From positions 362,723 through 426,722 of the forward strand of contig MNCI01001451.1 of NCBI GenBank assembly GCA_015680685.1: a stretch of 64,000 nt of DNA, given 5' to 3'. The notes under the pieces are model-generated. The model was not told the DNA's origin and searched no databases. It saw only the letters and a list, made by a program, of their open reading frames with translations. The translations under genes were made by a program, and so were the position numbers. The DNA comes from Gnetum montanum (lineage: Eukaryota; Streptophyta; Gnetopsida; Gnetales; Gnetaceae). Positions 11,215 to 23,965 of this stretch are shown here, in pieces. Every line of letters starts with the position of its first letter. Position 1 is the first letter of the stretch.

Positions 11215-14016
11215 ATGGCACCAAGACTGAAATGACCACATGAGAAAGGACCCTCTCAACCACTAAAGGCAACCCATGCAATAGGACCTCTTAGAGAGAA
11301 GCCCAAAGTGGAATTTGTTCAATAGATTCCTAAAGAAGAAGTTCCATTAGAACAATTACAACGAGGGAAAGCACTAGGACCCATACCAAGGCTTGAAGTC
11401 ACACTAACACAAGCCTACCTTGACACCATCAGGCCCCGTGATATCCAACACTTAGTTCTCTAGGAACTAAACTTTGGGCAATTTCTACAACATGCTCCAG
11501 CAGAGGTGAAAACATAATTGCAAACTTCTCCCATGTGGCCAATCATCACTTCTAGTGGGGAGTCGTACATGGAAGAAACATACCTATTCTGGAATAACAA
11601 AAGGGTAGGCTTCACAGTGAAAATCAAGGATATTCAAGTATCCTACTCTGCTAAAGTTATCGCACAGGCATTGGGGTTGTCTGATATTGAGAGATAATTG
11701 GTAGAGTTATCAGCATAAGCTGAACCTAAGGCTAAAAAGGAGTGGACCCAATGCTGTTATGAGGTCAATCGTAAGGAGTTTAGCATGCTCACATCGATGG
11801 AATGCATATACTTCAAAATCATAGCCTATCACCTCAATCCAATGGTGGGGCCTAGCAAGGTGACTACCTTTTCTATCCAAGCATGCACCTTTCTAAGAGG
11901 AAGATTTCTAGCAAACCTTCCACAACTAATCTATTTAGAGATTGAGAACCGCTTTAAAGAAAATGAATGTGGAAGAAAAACCTTGCCTTCTCCATGCCTC
12001 ATCTAGAAACTTTGCAAAAGGGCGAGGATCGTTCACTATGCAAATGACATGATTAGGCATGCTTCTTTGGCCTTGTGATCTAAAATAATGAAGGATAAGA
12101 CACCTTTCATGACTAAATCAAGGCAGTAGCAGCCACCACCTCCACTGCCTACTCAAGAAACAATGCCAAAGGTTCATGCAGCCATTGAGTGCTAGCACAA
12201 AATCTGAGAATAGCTCTTGCATGAGCAGGAGCAACATGCAGGAACAAGTAGTGGAGATCCATCCATATATCAACCTGCAATGAGTCATCTTAATGAGTTG
12301 GCTCAAATAATTATCCAAATGGAAAGAGGTGGCCCGATATTCTCTACCCAATGAAAGCAGTTGCTTGCAAGGTTGGATCCTAATGCCTGAGAGGTGATGA
12401 TGTCTTTATCTCAACACCATGAAATCTCTAGGAATGCTTCCTCCTTTTTAGTGAGTTTGGAGAAGGGCAAGGGGGCAACTGTATTGGTGATGCAACACCA
12501 AGGATAGAAGACCACTACTGAAGTAGTCACTGACCGAATCGCTGAAGTGCTTAATGCACCTATGACATCTGTACTAGACATATCTACACTTCAAGATGTG
12601 CAAACATTCACAGTCATGGTCAGTGGAAGATTGAATGCAACCCAGCACAAAGAATTGCTAGATTGATTAGTAGGAACTAGGCAATCGATCTTAGATATCT
12701 TCGATTTTTCAGAAAATATCACTACAACCCTATCAAAGCTATTGGAAGAAAAGGGCAAGTGCATCATCCTAGAAGGGCAACTTGAAATAGCCCAGGCACA
12801 AAACCAACACTTGGCCACAGAAGTTGCTAAACTATGTGATCATTTTGCTGATCCCGCACTCCTCAGCCCAGCGACAACTAGAGATGAAGCTTTTCAATAG
12901 CTTCAAGAATGAATAAAACAAGCTAAGGAGGAAATGGTGACAACCATCTTCAACCAACCTATAGTAGAAGCAAAAACCTACTCGATTCAGAAGGACTTGG
13001 TTCAAATGCACTAGGAAAATGAATCACTAACCGCAAAAAATCATTGCGTGTGCAATGTTGATATATAGAAGCAAAAAATGCAAGAATTCATTCATCAACA
13101 ATAGGACCAACTTACTAGGGTAAATAGTGAGTTGTGAAAATTGGCCGTGGAGAATCAAAATCTATCTATGGCAGAAGTCCAAGCCTTACGCCAGAAGTCT
13201 ACCATTGAGATCGCTGTCTAGAAAAATGAGGTTCTCAAGTTTGAAAGAGTTAAAAATTACTATAAAGACCAAGTTGGCTTATAGAAGGAGGTAAATGAGA
13301 AACATATTCAAATGACTAAGGCAAAAGTAAATGAAGCCATCCAGCAACTCTAGCAAGGAAGAGAAGTATGGTAGCCGATCATTGATGGGATTGATGCTTA
13401 TAATAGAGTAGAGATCCACCTAAAGTAGTTGCAGATTGAAGAAATGATAGAATACATAGAATTGGCCAATCTCTGCTATGAAAACCTAGCAATGTTGACT
13501 ATCAAATGGCCATGATTAGAATTGAAAAAATAAATGGCAAGCTCATACTTTCTATACAAGGCCAAGTTTAAGCACCATAGGGACACCAAGAAAAAACTTG
13601 AGATGACAAATGTTGAACTCAAAGTTCTCAAGGCACAATGCATGGATCAATAATCAACTATCAAGAACTTGGCCAAGAGAATGAATGATTACCAAAAGCT
13701 AAAAGATGCAATCAAAATGTTCGACATTGAGCATAAACAATTTGCTACCTAGTTCATTGATGCAAAGGAGCTATTCCTAGCGATTTCCTATCCTTGGGAT
13801 GTGCCTATTCTGATCCACATTGGCAAAGCTACATGGACAATGCACAATCCTATAAGTAAGGAGGAGAAAATAAAAGCATTGCTAGATGCTTTTCACCTCT
13901 CGCTAAAAGTTGCAATAATATCATGACAATTGCAACTACCTCAGCCGCTACACATGCTTCAAGTTGGTGAAGGTCCTTCAAAGCCTCAAGAACCTCCACT
14001 GCTTTGGACTATTTGA
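11215..14016 (+). pseudogene. Element 1 ORF3, large unidentified protein in the env position
   Basis: From the ATG at 11215 to the TGA at 14014-14016 the frame holds for 933 codons with no net frameshift, but many in-frame stops break it. The stops I inspected are mostly ones a single C-to-T or G-to-A change would create. The N-terminal third is globular-looking: a QELNFGQF-like segment (its first codon now a stop), a YLFWNN segment and a YFKIIAYHLNP segment. The rest (about residues 420-880) is rich in Glu, Lys, Gln and Leu and looks like long coiled coil. I see no signal peptide or clear membrane span, so it is not obviously an envelope protein. A homologous N-terminal part occurs in element 4. 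The family is unknown to me; the Pfam 'putative plant transposon protein' domain is a candidate. Confidence 0.6.
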
Positions 14017-14235
14017 TCTTCCCAATTGACTTCATGCCATTAGAGGACATGTTGTTCAATTTGCAGAGTCATGTCATCATGTTCAATTTTGTGTCAAGAA
14101 CACCACAATTTTTGTTATGTGTTGATTTGTACACTTGGGTACTTAGTTTTGTTATGTCAATTTGTTGAATCTAGAGTCCATTAATAATCCCATACCTTTC
14201 CAATTTTGTAAAGAAACGTGATGATGAGTTTTCAT

Positions 14236-14250
14236 TCAATCATGGGGGTA
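14236..14250 (+). other. Polypurine tract of element 1
   Basis: TCAATCATGGGGGTA directly precedes the 3' LTR. Element 2 has the same sequence beside its 3' LTR (37240-37253, minus strand). It would prime plus-strand DNA synthesis. Confidence 0.75.
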
Positions 14251-15130
14251 TGATGAGTTGTGGTTGGCCTTATCAACACAACCCCATCGATGCATCATTT
14301 CATGCATCGACATAGCCCCATCAATGCAAGGTTCATTTTTGCTTATAAATATGTGCTCACTAGCTACATTTATGGCATTAGTCAATCATAGTGTAGCAAA
14401 GCTCTTGTTGTTTTTTTCATTTGAAAGTTAGAATATTTTTCCAAGTACCCACGACAAGAGTCATTGAGTGTATAGATCTTTATTCAAGCACTATTGTACC
14501 TAAGCACGACAGTGTGTGTAGCAATAAAGATGAACTTCTTGATAAACCTTGAAGCATTTTGGATAGCTTAAATGTTTCATTTATGCATTTAATATTCTTA
14601 GTTATTTATTCAATGTTTTCTAGTAATTAAGCTAATTAAGTAATTAAGTGAGATAAGCTAGATAGATTAATTACATAAGTATGACCGCTTCGAGCATAAC
14701 ACATATTTGCTTGGTAATCCCAATAGCGTTATTGCTTGGTGCGCCCAATGGCATAGTTCTTGGTAACCTAGCAGTGGATACATGGGTTCAAGATGTTTAT
14801 GGAAAGTGTGACCGAATGCTTATGTTAAGACTAGTTAGAGATCATTTAGTTAGTTAAATCAAATTAGTCATTAAACTACTTTATCTCTCTTTTCAAGCAC
14901 CAAAGAACCTAAAAGATAAAATGATAAAAATCATATACCTTGATTACACATAACCATACCTTTAAGCTTCACAAGTGTAATTGGGAAGATAATGAATGAC
15001 CTTAGGGAAAGATTCGCTTCCTAGAAGACTAGTGCATCAAAAACTATAAAGTTCACAAAATTTGACTAGATCGCACATGAATGCTTTGTGATTTGTATGG
15101 TTGGGTGTAGGGGTACCTTGTCACTCATCA
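14251..15130 (+). repeat. 3' LTR of element 1
   Basis: It begins TGATGAGTTG and ends CACTCATCA, matching the 5' LTR throughout. It contains TATAAATA at 14344-14351 and the R/U5 part with 'ggttgggtgtaggggtacc' near the end. Confidence 0.88.
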
Positions 15131-16284
15131 AACAACATGCTGTAAATCCACTTCATACTAAGCTTGAAGCTCTTAGCGTATCTGCACTTCAAGGAGCAAA
15201 ACTTGCTCCTACTATGGAGGCTCAAAAAAAGATCCCTGATCCAAAGCCCCAACCCTAGCTAATGGCCAACCAAACTTCCTAACCCTCAAATCCTGCAAGA
15301 TGGACGAGGAGGACTTCCCCTCCAAGGAAGGCATCGTCACGAACAAAACCACCCCAAAGGATGGGACGGCATAGGATTAATGAGTTTGGCCACTTTCCAC
15401 AAGGCCGATATCATGCCAAAATGATGCCCCCACTTCCCTTTTTAAAGAGCAACCAAGAAAAAATTTGGTAAATTAACTAGACTACCCATCTACAAGCATT
15501 GCATAAACAAGAAGTGAGAACCCTGGAGCTTCTAGGCATTTCTAGATTGGATGAAATAGCGCTCAACAAGTTTAGCCACATCCAACCATAAATCCAACAA
15601 GGCAGATTTTGAGACCTAGCTACTTGTAGTTTTTAGCATTGTACCTTGGAAAAGCCCTTCAGCATTCTATAAATTGTGTCCCATAGGAAGAACCATCTCT
15701 CCTCCAAGCATTATCCCAAGATATTTTGCAATGTCTTACTCAATCAACTTGATGCGCACCCCCTAGAAGGTAGTGGCACCTCCCTGCCATTGTGAAAAGA
15801 ATTTCTTAAATTGATCAAAATGTTTCTTTATGAATTATATATGTATTAGTGTGGGCATCTTGTGTACATGCTTTGTTGTATGTTCATACATGTTTTGGAT
15901 TCATTATATGGAGGTGGTACTATGTAGATAATAACCATTGAGAAATCAAATCTAGAAAGAAAAGGAAAAAATTCTTTACATAATGTTTATTTTATATCTC
16001 AAGGGTTGAAACAGGTGTGCTTTGTTTACCGTGAATGACTCTTTCAAAAAATATATACACATGCATTGCTAAGGAACTTGATCAATGAATCAAGTGGAAA
16101 GAGCTTGACCTATAAATTAGGGATACTGTGTATCATGGTTAACTTATTTGTAGATAATGAACATGACAAAATCTCTATGAGTTTTTCATGCACTATTCTT
16201 TAGAGTTTCATTAGTTAATAGAATATAAGTACCTCCTCTATTACTGTAGAAAGGTCATGTTGAACTTTCAAGACATCATAAGAT
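15131..16284. other. Unassigned relic DNA downstream of element 1
   Basis: The first 650 bp has a more balanced base composition than its surroundings and reads on the minus strand as broken coding-like sequence without an identifiable motif. It may be an old LINE or another transposon interrupted by element 1, but I cannot support a family. The rest is AT-rich and featureless. Confidence 0.25.
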
Positions 16285-16375
16285 GATGCAATAATAAATC
16301 ATCATCATCATCCTAATCTTGTCCCAACAAAATGAAGCTCACATCTATTTCGCCATTCACATCTATGAAGAGATA
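16285..16375 (+). repeat. Plant SINE-like 3' repeat, copy 1
   Basis: The stretch has four CAT/ATC units, then 'cttgtcccaacaaaatgaag' and 'ccattcacatctatgaagag'. The same order occurs at 26545-26640 and, inverted, at 60950-61045. It resembles the widespread plant repeat with a 'CCCAACAAAGTGGGGTC' core found at the 3' ends of plant short interspersed elements. Confidence 0.5.
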
Positions 16376-18300
16376 ATGCACTAATGAATCAATGAACAAG
16401 AAATGGAAATCTTGGCATCATTGATGATCTATTTGGTTTATGTCCTAGACTTGCATCTAATCATTTTTTTCATTTTAAAACCTATGCCTTTGCATTTTCT
16501 GACATGATTCAAAAGAATGAATGCTACTTGAAATGAAGCACAACTACATATTTATTGCTAACAAAATTAGAAACTATATGTTGTTAAGACAAAAATAAGA
16601 AACAAAAATCAATATTAGATCCAAATGTTTCAAAATTGTGAATTTTCTTCTAAGCTAGATCAGGAAGAATTGAACCTAAGATCTAATAAATCAAAATTCC
16701 AAAATGCTGAAGTTGCAGAACTAGGAATTGAAATTGGAATCTATTAGAATATATTTTTATTAATTTTTAACAATGATTACAAAAGGAAATGAACTCATAA
16801 CTCTGTGGTATGGAAAAAAGTTTTTTAAAGAAAGGGAAGAAAAGAAAGAAAAAAAATTCTAAGAAAAAATGAATTATAAGAAACAACACCTCATATCTTG
16901 AAATCCACTAGCAATTATAAAGTGAGAGCAAAAAGGGGTGAGATAAATAAAGAGAAGAAGAAAAAAAAGAGGATGTATGGATAAAAGAGAGAACAACCAC
17001 AAGAGAATGTGGTTGAAAAAGTAAATGAACAGCAACAAAAGAAGGCTATGGTTGTTACAAAAGATAGCAAAAAGAAAGAAAATGAAAGCTAAGTAGCAAT
17101 ACAAGATACTAATAAATTACTCTTGGTAAGCAAGAATGAGAGAGATCATAAAATGATCCTTCTCTTGCTATGTTTCATGAACAACATTGGTTGATTATCT
17201 CAATTTCTCAACTTTTCTTCTTTATTTAGCTTAAATATATTTTTTTACTAGTCTCAACTTTGACCAAATTTGTTGTTGAGATCTTAGATTGTTGAATTCT
17301 TAATTTTGTTGTTGAATCTCTCTACCCATCCTTAGCACTTTTAGGCCTAAACGACTTGGATGAGAGTTTTTTTTTTGTAATAATGATTCAAAAATACCCA
17401 TAATGATTTGGGGCATTTTTGGCATAAATATTTGCAAACATGGACCAAGGATCTCTCATATGAAGATTTGTACTACTAGCAGAAAGTGAGAGGATCATTG
17501 GTTTAGTGCCCCACATTTACACATGTGACCTTAGTACTCTATTAAATACTTAGACTTTAATTTTTTTAAAAGCTTAGATATATATTTGTAGTTGTGCCTA
17601 ATGCTTCTTAGTAATATGAAGACCTTTGTTTGGGTGGCATAAGTAAGATTACTATTTATTACTAATTTCTATCTATTTTTTAATTGTTTTATGTTATATA
17701 TATATTTTATTGATGAATGAGCATGGCAAAACCTAGCATTAGTTTAAAATAATACTAGGAAAATAATATGATGTGGATCTATGGTTTATTTTGATGTTTA
17801 GTTAGAGTTTCTAAAATGCATCAAAATTCAAAGTTGTTAAATCATGCTCAAATCTGGTGAATCAACTTAGTTTTACATCTAGAGTATAGATCTACAATTA
17901 GTTTTTAAATTTTAGCCCTTAGTTTTGAGATCTTAATGTTAAATTAAAAAAAGTACCTAGTGGAACCATATTTTCATTTATTCAATTAAAATACTAATTT
18001 TTAACATGGTAGCTATGGCATGTTTATGCTCATTACAACCAGCTGGACATATGTAAAATATTAGATGGACAAAAAGTTTAATATTAATAATTTTTATTAG
18101 ATAAATTATGGGAAATGTGGAAAATACATAAAAAGCCAAAAATAAATTTGAAATTCTTGTAGCATATAAAGTAAAAAATGACTTAAAACAAGACAAAAAG
18201 GTGGGTCATAAGAAAAGTCAATGTGGGATGGTGATGTATGCTCTATGACATGCTTATGATGACATCTATTTTTTTAATATGCTAAATGTCCAGTTCATAT
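16376..18300. other. AT-rich DNA without recognisable genes
   Basis: Two open frames (minus strand, 16874-17104 and 17978-18196) are AT-rich low-complexity sequence with no motif. A purine-rich stretch runs from 16800 to 17100. I see nothing else. Confidence 0.4.
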
Positions 18301-19300
18301 TAATGGCTGGAAACGAGACAAAGGACTCATTTAAAACGGACCATGTGACTCTTTTGAGTATTATCAATCTCACAAGTCCACTCCCTCATGAGAGCTTGCT
18401 TGGCCAAGTCAAGCAGCAATGATGCCATGAATAAGAAGAAAAGAATTTTCGAAGAATAGGTTGTCTCATCTTTGCCTATTGTGTAAACTTTTGTGTGTAA
18501 GTCTTAGGGTCTCCTCGATCTTATAAATAGAAGGGGGATTTGCTCTGATTTTCATCTTTGCCAAGGAAGAGGAGATTATGCTAGTTTGAGGATTGAAGAG
18601 TTGAGGAGAGAAGGAGAGTGGTTGTTCTTTGCTTGTTCTCAGCTATCTCTTAGACTGTCTTGAGTGGTTTTGTGGGCTGTTGGGAGGTTGATTTTGCTGC
18701 TGCTATTAGAGGCTTTTGTGACTGATTTTTGAGGACTGTTTGGCCGATCCAAAAGACTTTTCTCTGATTTTTGTGAGAATTTCAGCAACACCTTGGACTT
18801 GCAATTTGAAGCTCATTTATTGAGGCTATTGGCTGGACAACAACCCAAGTTTGAGGTCTCTTCTTCCTTCCCAACTTGGTCGAATTCAACTTTAGAGGTG
18901 TGTATTCCAAATCCTTGTTGTACAGAAATTTTTAGTGAGTGTTTAAGGTTGTATTGGCTTGGACAAGTGAGATTATTTTACAAGGCCATGTGAGATTGTC
19001 TTGTGAGTTTGTGAGTCATGCATGTAGCCTTCTATAAGTTGTGGATCTAACTTTTCATGCATGTTTTGGGCTTATGAGTTAGCATTTTCCTTGTGTCATG
19101 TGCACTCAGTATTTTATGCTTTTGTGATCATTTTATAAAAAATGCCTCCCATCATTCTATCCAAGGTTGGTGATCTCTTGTGTAAGCTACAAAGGCTTAG
19201 TTCTTGGAGGTGCTTAATAGTGTTAGCCTCCACCATTTTATCCAACCCTAGTATTTTGCTTGTGTGAGCTACAAAATGTTGCAGAGTTGGAGAGACTTGG
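18300..19300 (+). repeat. LTR-like promoter block, unassigned
   Basis: A TATA box, TTATAAATAG at 18521-18530, is followed by a long leader-like region with purine-rich GAGGAG words, the usual look of the U3-R part of a plant LTR or of a gene promoter and 5' UTR. A diverged duplication lies at 19141-19197 and 19220-19276 ('tatccaa', then 'cttgtgt.agctacaaa'). I find no primer site or second LTR, so a solo LTR or a remnant is possible. The 66-codon frame at 18793 has no recognisable match. Confidence 0.3.
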
Positions 19301-20620
19301 TGTATGACAGCTGGATGGCCAAAGGGTCCATTGAATACTCATTTAAAAATAAAAATAAGCTATGCATATTAAGAATTTTGTTAACAGCACATATTTTGTT
19401 TTGTTGAGCATTTTTGGGTCAGTTTTGTGAGGTTTTCATGAGTTGTCATGTCCCAATTCATTGTTAAATAATCCTTTGTTCAAACCTACAATTCTCTCAA
19501 TGTGAAATCATATGGCTGAAAAATTTAATAATGAAGATTTCAAAGTTTAGAACCATGTTAATCCATCAATGTGTCTCACACATATCAAATTTTATTGTTT
19601 CCTTTTCTTTCCATTTAGCATAACAGCAAAATGGAATTTTGTTATTTGTCTGCTCCAAAAATTAGATTTCTATTTTTTAAAAATAATGGCTATTCATAGT
19701 AGAGAGACTGTTACCCTTTTGTGGTTATTATTCACTATTCACTGTTTTCTAATTTCATAGAGAATGATAATAATGATAATGATAATAATCACATATAGAA
19801 TCTGCCCTCTGTTTCTCTTTGTTCTAGAAAATATATTAGAGACTGCACATTTACTGTTTTAGCCTGAGAATAAAAAGAACAGTTACTGTTATTTTAAAAA
19901 AAAATGGTTAGCAATCTATTTCCCAAGATTTGTCTCCCAATTATAGATATTGCTGAGCTTGAAAAATATCTTAGTCTATGATAAAAACTTTGTTAAATCC
20001 CAACTTCCATGAACTGTGTTGATAGTTATAATTTCAGATTTATTTCAGTCTCTTTTTCTTCTCCCAAACTCAGACTTGACTATCAAAAATTCAGGCCCCA
20101 CTTTTAAGCTTTCTTTGCCAAAGTTGAATTTTCCATGAGCAGTAAACTTATTCTATGATGTGAGCTAGTACTTATATGGCATTTAAAATACACTTAGGAT
20201 GCATAGTTACTTCTTTCAATTGTATGATGAGAATATTGGATCTTGGAAGCCTTGAAGTCTCCTATAGGGTAAGTCTTTTATTACATAATGAATGTTTTGT
20301 ACATTTTATCATACTTAGATTTTCCTTTTATGCAAAGTAACTTATTATTTATTTATTCTTATTTCAGTGTGCTAACCCCATTTGTTTATCAGGAATTATA
20401 TTCTTTTATGTGTGACCATGTATGTTTATTTGTTTTCCATAAAATGAACATACATGAATTATGATTAGAAGACTTTTGGACCCTACAATAAGCAATTCAC
20501 CTGAACTCACAACTAATAATTAGGTGGATGATGTATTTGATTGGTCTACATTGTGTAAAACATATAATTTTTTTAAGGATCATTACTAATCATTTTATAA
20601 TAATATATTCATCCCCATAC
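19301..20620. other. AT-rich DNA without recognisable genes
   Basis: No coding motif is visible. A short ATG/ATA-type microsatellite ('aatgataataatgataatg') lies at about 19764-19790. The rest is unstructured. Confidence 0.4.
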
Positions 20621-20624
20621 CTTG

Positions 20625-21510
20625 AATAGATGGGTTGCATTGTTTACTTATTTTGCATACACCATGCCCTAGATGTAGAGATAAACACCACTATCCAACC
20701 CTACCCATGCATATGCTTACTTCAACTTAATATCTTCAGCCATTGGACCCAAGAAGGTTGCATTGCACATTGCTTGAAGGTTTTCAATGATATAGGTGTC
20801 ATTTATAAGTATGTACCCACCTCATGTACCATCCCCATTCACCTATCTTGGGGGTATATTGAGATGTAGTCCACAAATGATGGTTGAGCCAACCTTGTTT
20901 GTGTAGTTTAGAACCCAACGATATCCCAACTCATGACTAAATGGTAACTGAATTCTTCAAGTTAAATAGCCCTCAATGTGGGAATGCAATGCCACATTGA
21001 ATGGGCAAAGTTGTTGAAGCCTATATATTTTTTATTCCTAGCCATTGTTTGAAACCTATTATAGATTAACTGATCTTGTATGGTGAAAACATAGGGGAGG
21101 ATTACGAGTACATCCAACCACATTGGTTGGTGTTTCTTGTAAAATGCAACTTGAAACAAATGAGTCACACAAATGTTTGATGTTTTCTATCTTTTCAAGT
21201 GATAAGAAGTGTTAGCCATCACCCTAGTCAATGCTAGTTTTTAAGGCATCATAGTGCTACCAAAGATAAACAATATGTAATAGATGCATCAATCCTTAGG
21301 ATTATGAGAAGTGGCAAGTTTTCATCCTATCAACAACTTGTTAAGTCTAATGAGGGAAGGAGGTACATAGGCCTTGTAATCAACCCATCATGTTATGAAC
21401 CACATCCTCATTAGTTGCCAATGTAAGTGTAACCCCATGTTTTAAGAGGATTGGAAAAAAACTTTGTAATTATCTTTAGAGGGTATTAGGGGTCCTACAA
21501 TTAGGCTTGT
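20625..21510 (-). repeat. Degenerate repeat element ending in interspersed copy B
   Basis: On the minus strand a coding-like stretch (about 20640-21170) reads through with a few stops and includes a 68-codon open part, but shows no known motif. The right end (21300-21510) is the second copy of the repeat at 240-395. Presence of the same terminus at two places argues for an old mobile element of unknown class. Confidence 0.3.
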
Positions 21511-23230
21511 GTCTATTTTGTTGATTTCTGAAATCTAAAGAATAGTTAAATTCTTGGTTTCTATTGGAATTGACTTGATGATCCCCCTTGAATGCTTGAT
21601 CCTTAGATTTGAATCTTAATTCTTGTTGTTAGACCTTTCTAATTCTATTATCTTTCTATGAGTTTAATGAAGTAGGGGAAATCTAGGATGTTAATTTATA
21701 GTGATTAAATTGTAAGTGACCATTATTGATTTCTCTAATCTCTACTATTGGAAAATTGGATAGATTAATTCAACTTGAGTTAAATTGAGATGATTTCGTA
21801 CTATGAGTATACTAAAAATGGTAAAATATTATTATGCCATTGAATTAATTTTAAATTATTGATTTATAAATTTCTTGTGAACAACCATTTGGTTAAAAAA
21901 ATTTGTTAATGAACATCATCAGAATTTGATCCTTAAATAAAAATAAAACCAAAAGGGATTTTTCTTAGCTTTCATACTAACATTGTGGGTCTTTTATGAA
22001 TCTTGTCCCACTACATTTTTCTTATTAGCAAATGGTAAATAGCATTGATCTCTGTTTCAGAAACTTGAAATTGTTTTCATTGATTATTTTTTTCAATATG
22101 GGAATATTAGAACCATTGTTTTCATAAGAAAAACTTTTATCCTCTACATTGGAAAATCTAAGATGCATACAATGTGTTGGAAGAATTGGAATACGACTTC
22201 CTATGATAGATCTTCAGCTTTGGACTTGTGTATCTTATATGGGAACATAAAGGCTTTAGTATCACCATTACAAGAAAGAAAGCAACATGACTACTATAGT
22301 TTTCTTTTATTTTAATTGCAATTTATCTATTTTATGAATAATATGATTTCAGGTTTAGATGTTTTAACATTTGTATTGCAACTTCGATACACAGTGTATA
22401 TTGATACACGTTAATCATTATATTGGTATTCTCTTCCTGCTAGATCCTTGGGCTATAGTATGCATCATAATTGATTAACCGTTTGAAAAAATCTCAGCCT
22501 TGCATTTTAAGCAGCATTTTGGGGGCTTTAGATGTTAGCTCTTGCTCCCTAAAATAGGGTATTACATTGGACTTTAGTGGTAATAATTAAGATATTTTTT
22601 ATATTTTGTGTAAAGATTATTTGGGGCTTACAATTTTTTTTTAACGCATGGTTTTACATGCAACCAACTCATATGTAATAATTAAGAAGTTTCCATAATA
22701 AGGCTAGGATTGGTCAGTTTGTGTGTCACATGGATCATGGAATATTACCTTTGCATTGTTGTTTATCTAATAGATAAGATTTTGTGAAATGTGAAACAAG
22801 CCACAGATTGACCCTAAAGCTATCTAAACCATCTATTTATTGTTTAATCTTGACCGTTGAATTCATATTCTCTAACATATAAAATTAGAAACCCCATAGC
22901 CCCTTCAACACACATCAAATTTGACTATCAATCATTCATCTCTTTAACAAAGCCTTGTAAAGCCTTGTTAAGCTATGGCCCTTAGATCCCTTTTTGTGTG
23001 TGAATCCTCATGTCATGCCCTTGTGTCCTTGCACTCATTACTATTATGCTACTATGATTATTGAACTAACAAAAGAAATTTGGACTCCTTGTATTATCAT
23101 TTAATTTTCCTTCCAAACCTTAATGATCATTGAATATTCAAATTTAGTCCTTGTTTTAAAGATTTCTTTCATGTTGTGTTAATTGTATAGAAAAACAGTA
23201 GAGAGAGGATTGTCACTTTTCCATTAGTTT
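21511..23230. other. AT-rich DNA without recognisable genes
   Basis: I see no open frame with family features, no RNA gene and no element termini. Two short words resembling known promoter or repeat signals were judged chance matches. Confidence 0.4.
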
Positions 23231-23965
23231 GAAAAATTGTGAAACCACAAGTTGTAGTTTGTTCATGGTCTATGACCATGTACCATGATGGTGTCATGGT
23301 CCTCCACCACATGTCATGGTCTAGTCATGGTGCATTCTCCATGCAAAGCAATGACTTAACCATGAGTCACAGTTATAGTATTAGGATGTCACTACGAGTC
23401 ATTATTGAGGTTGTGGAGAATCCCCATGAGTATTAGTCTAATCAACATGGGTCATGGTGAACTATGAAACATTATATGAGTCACAAAATATTGCAAGGAG
23501 AAGATAGTGCATCATCATAAGACATAGGATGGGGCATGGATCATGATAGTAGGCTGCATGGGTAGTGATTGGTCACAGAATAATACTCTGGCAAGTTTCA
23601 ATATTGTCATTTATTCAATTAATTGATCATGTGTTGTTATTAACGAATTGTTATGGTGCTTGTAGTAGAGAGTGTCAATATACGGAGTGCCAACTACTGT
23701 CACTAATGGTTTCATCCTACCAGTGGCTCCAAGATAGATTGTTAGTTAAGTGTCAATAGGTCGAGGGTCAATAAATTAGGGTGTCAGCAGGAAGGCCTCC
23801 ACAAGTGGCTCTCTCTACCGATGGCTCAACCTTAACAAGAAAACTACCATGGAAGCACCTGCAATCACATTGAGCATCAACAGTCAAATATCTACTAGTG
23901 GCTAGACTTAGTTTTGTTTAATAAGGAGCATTAGCAATGAGGTATTCCGCTAGTGGCTAGATAAG
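23231..23965. repeat. Region of recurring short words
   Basis: The word CATGGT or its complement ACCATG occurs about eight times in 23255-23465. From 23710 to 23960 the word AGTGGCT, usually preceded by CTA or CCA, recurs four times. The pattern suggests a decayed short-unit repeat rather than a gene. No open frame explains it. Confidence 0.3.

Larger units (their letters stand above)
1874..15130 (+). mobile_element. Element 1: complete, inactive Ty3/gypsy LTR retrotransposon with an extra ORF
   Basis: The element is about 13.3 kb. Its LTRs (904 and 880 bp) both open with TGAT and end in CATCA. The order is 5' LTR, tRNA-Asp-type primer site, gag, aspartic protease, RT, RNase H, integrase, about 2 kb of non-coding DNA, ORF3, polypurine tract, 3' LTR. 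A primer site of this kind plus a large frame downstream of pol is characteristic of the Tat/Athila branch of plant Ty3/gypsy elements, which is my placement by inference. All coding parts carry in-frame stops, so it cannot move by itself. I do not see a matching target-site duplication: the flanks read AATAG and AACAA. Confidence 0.88.

Noticed and set aside
11215-14016. Calling ORF3 a viral envelope gene
   Set aside because: No signal peptide, no transmembrane span and no glycoprotein cleavage motif are visible, and most of the predicted chain is coiled-coil-like. Only its position is env-like.
1869-15135. Target-site duplication of element 1
   Set aside because: The flanking five-base words, AATAG and AACAA, do not match beyond chance.
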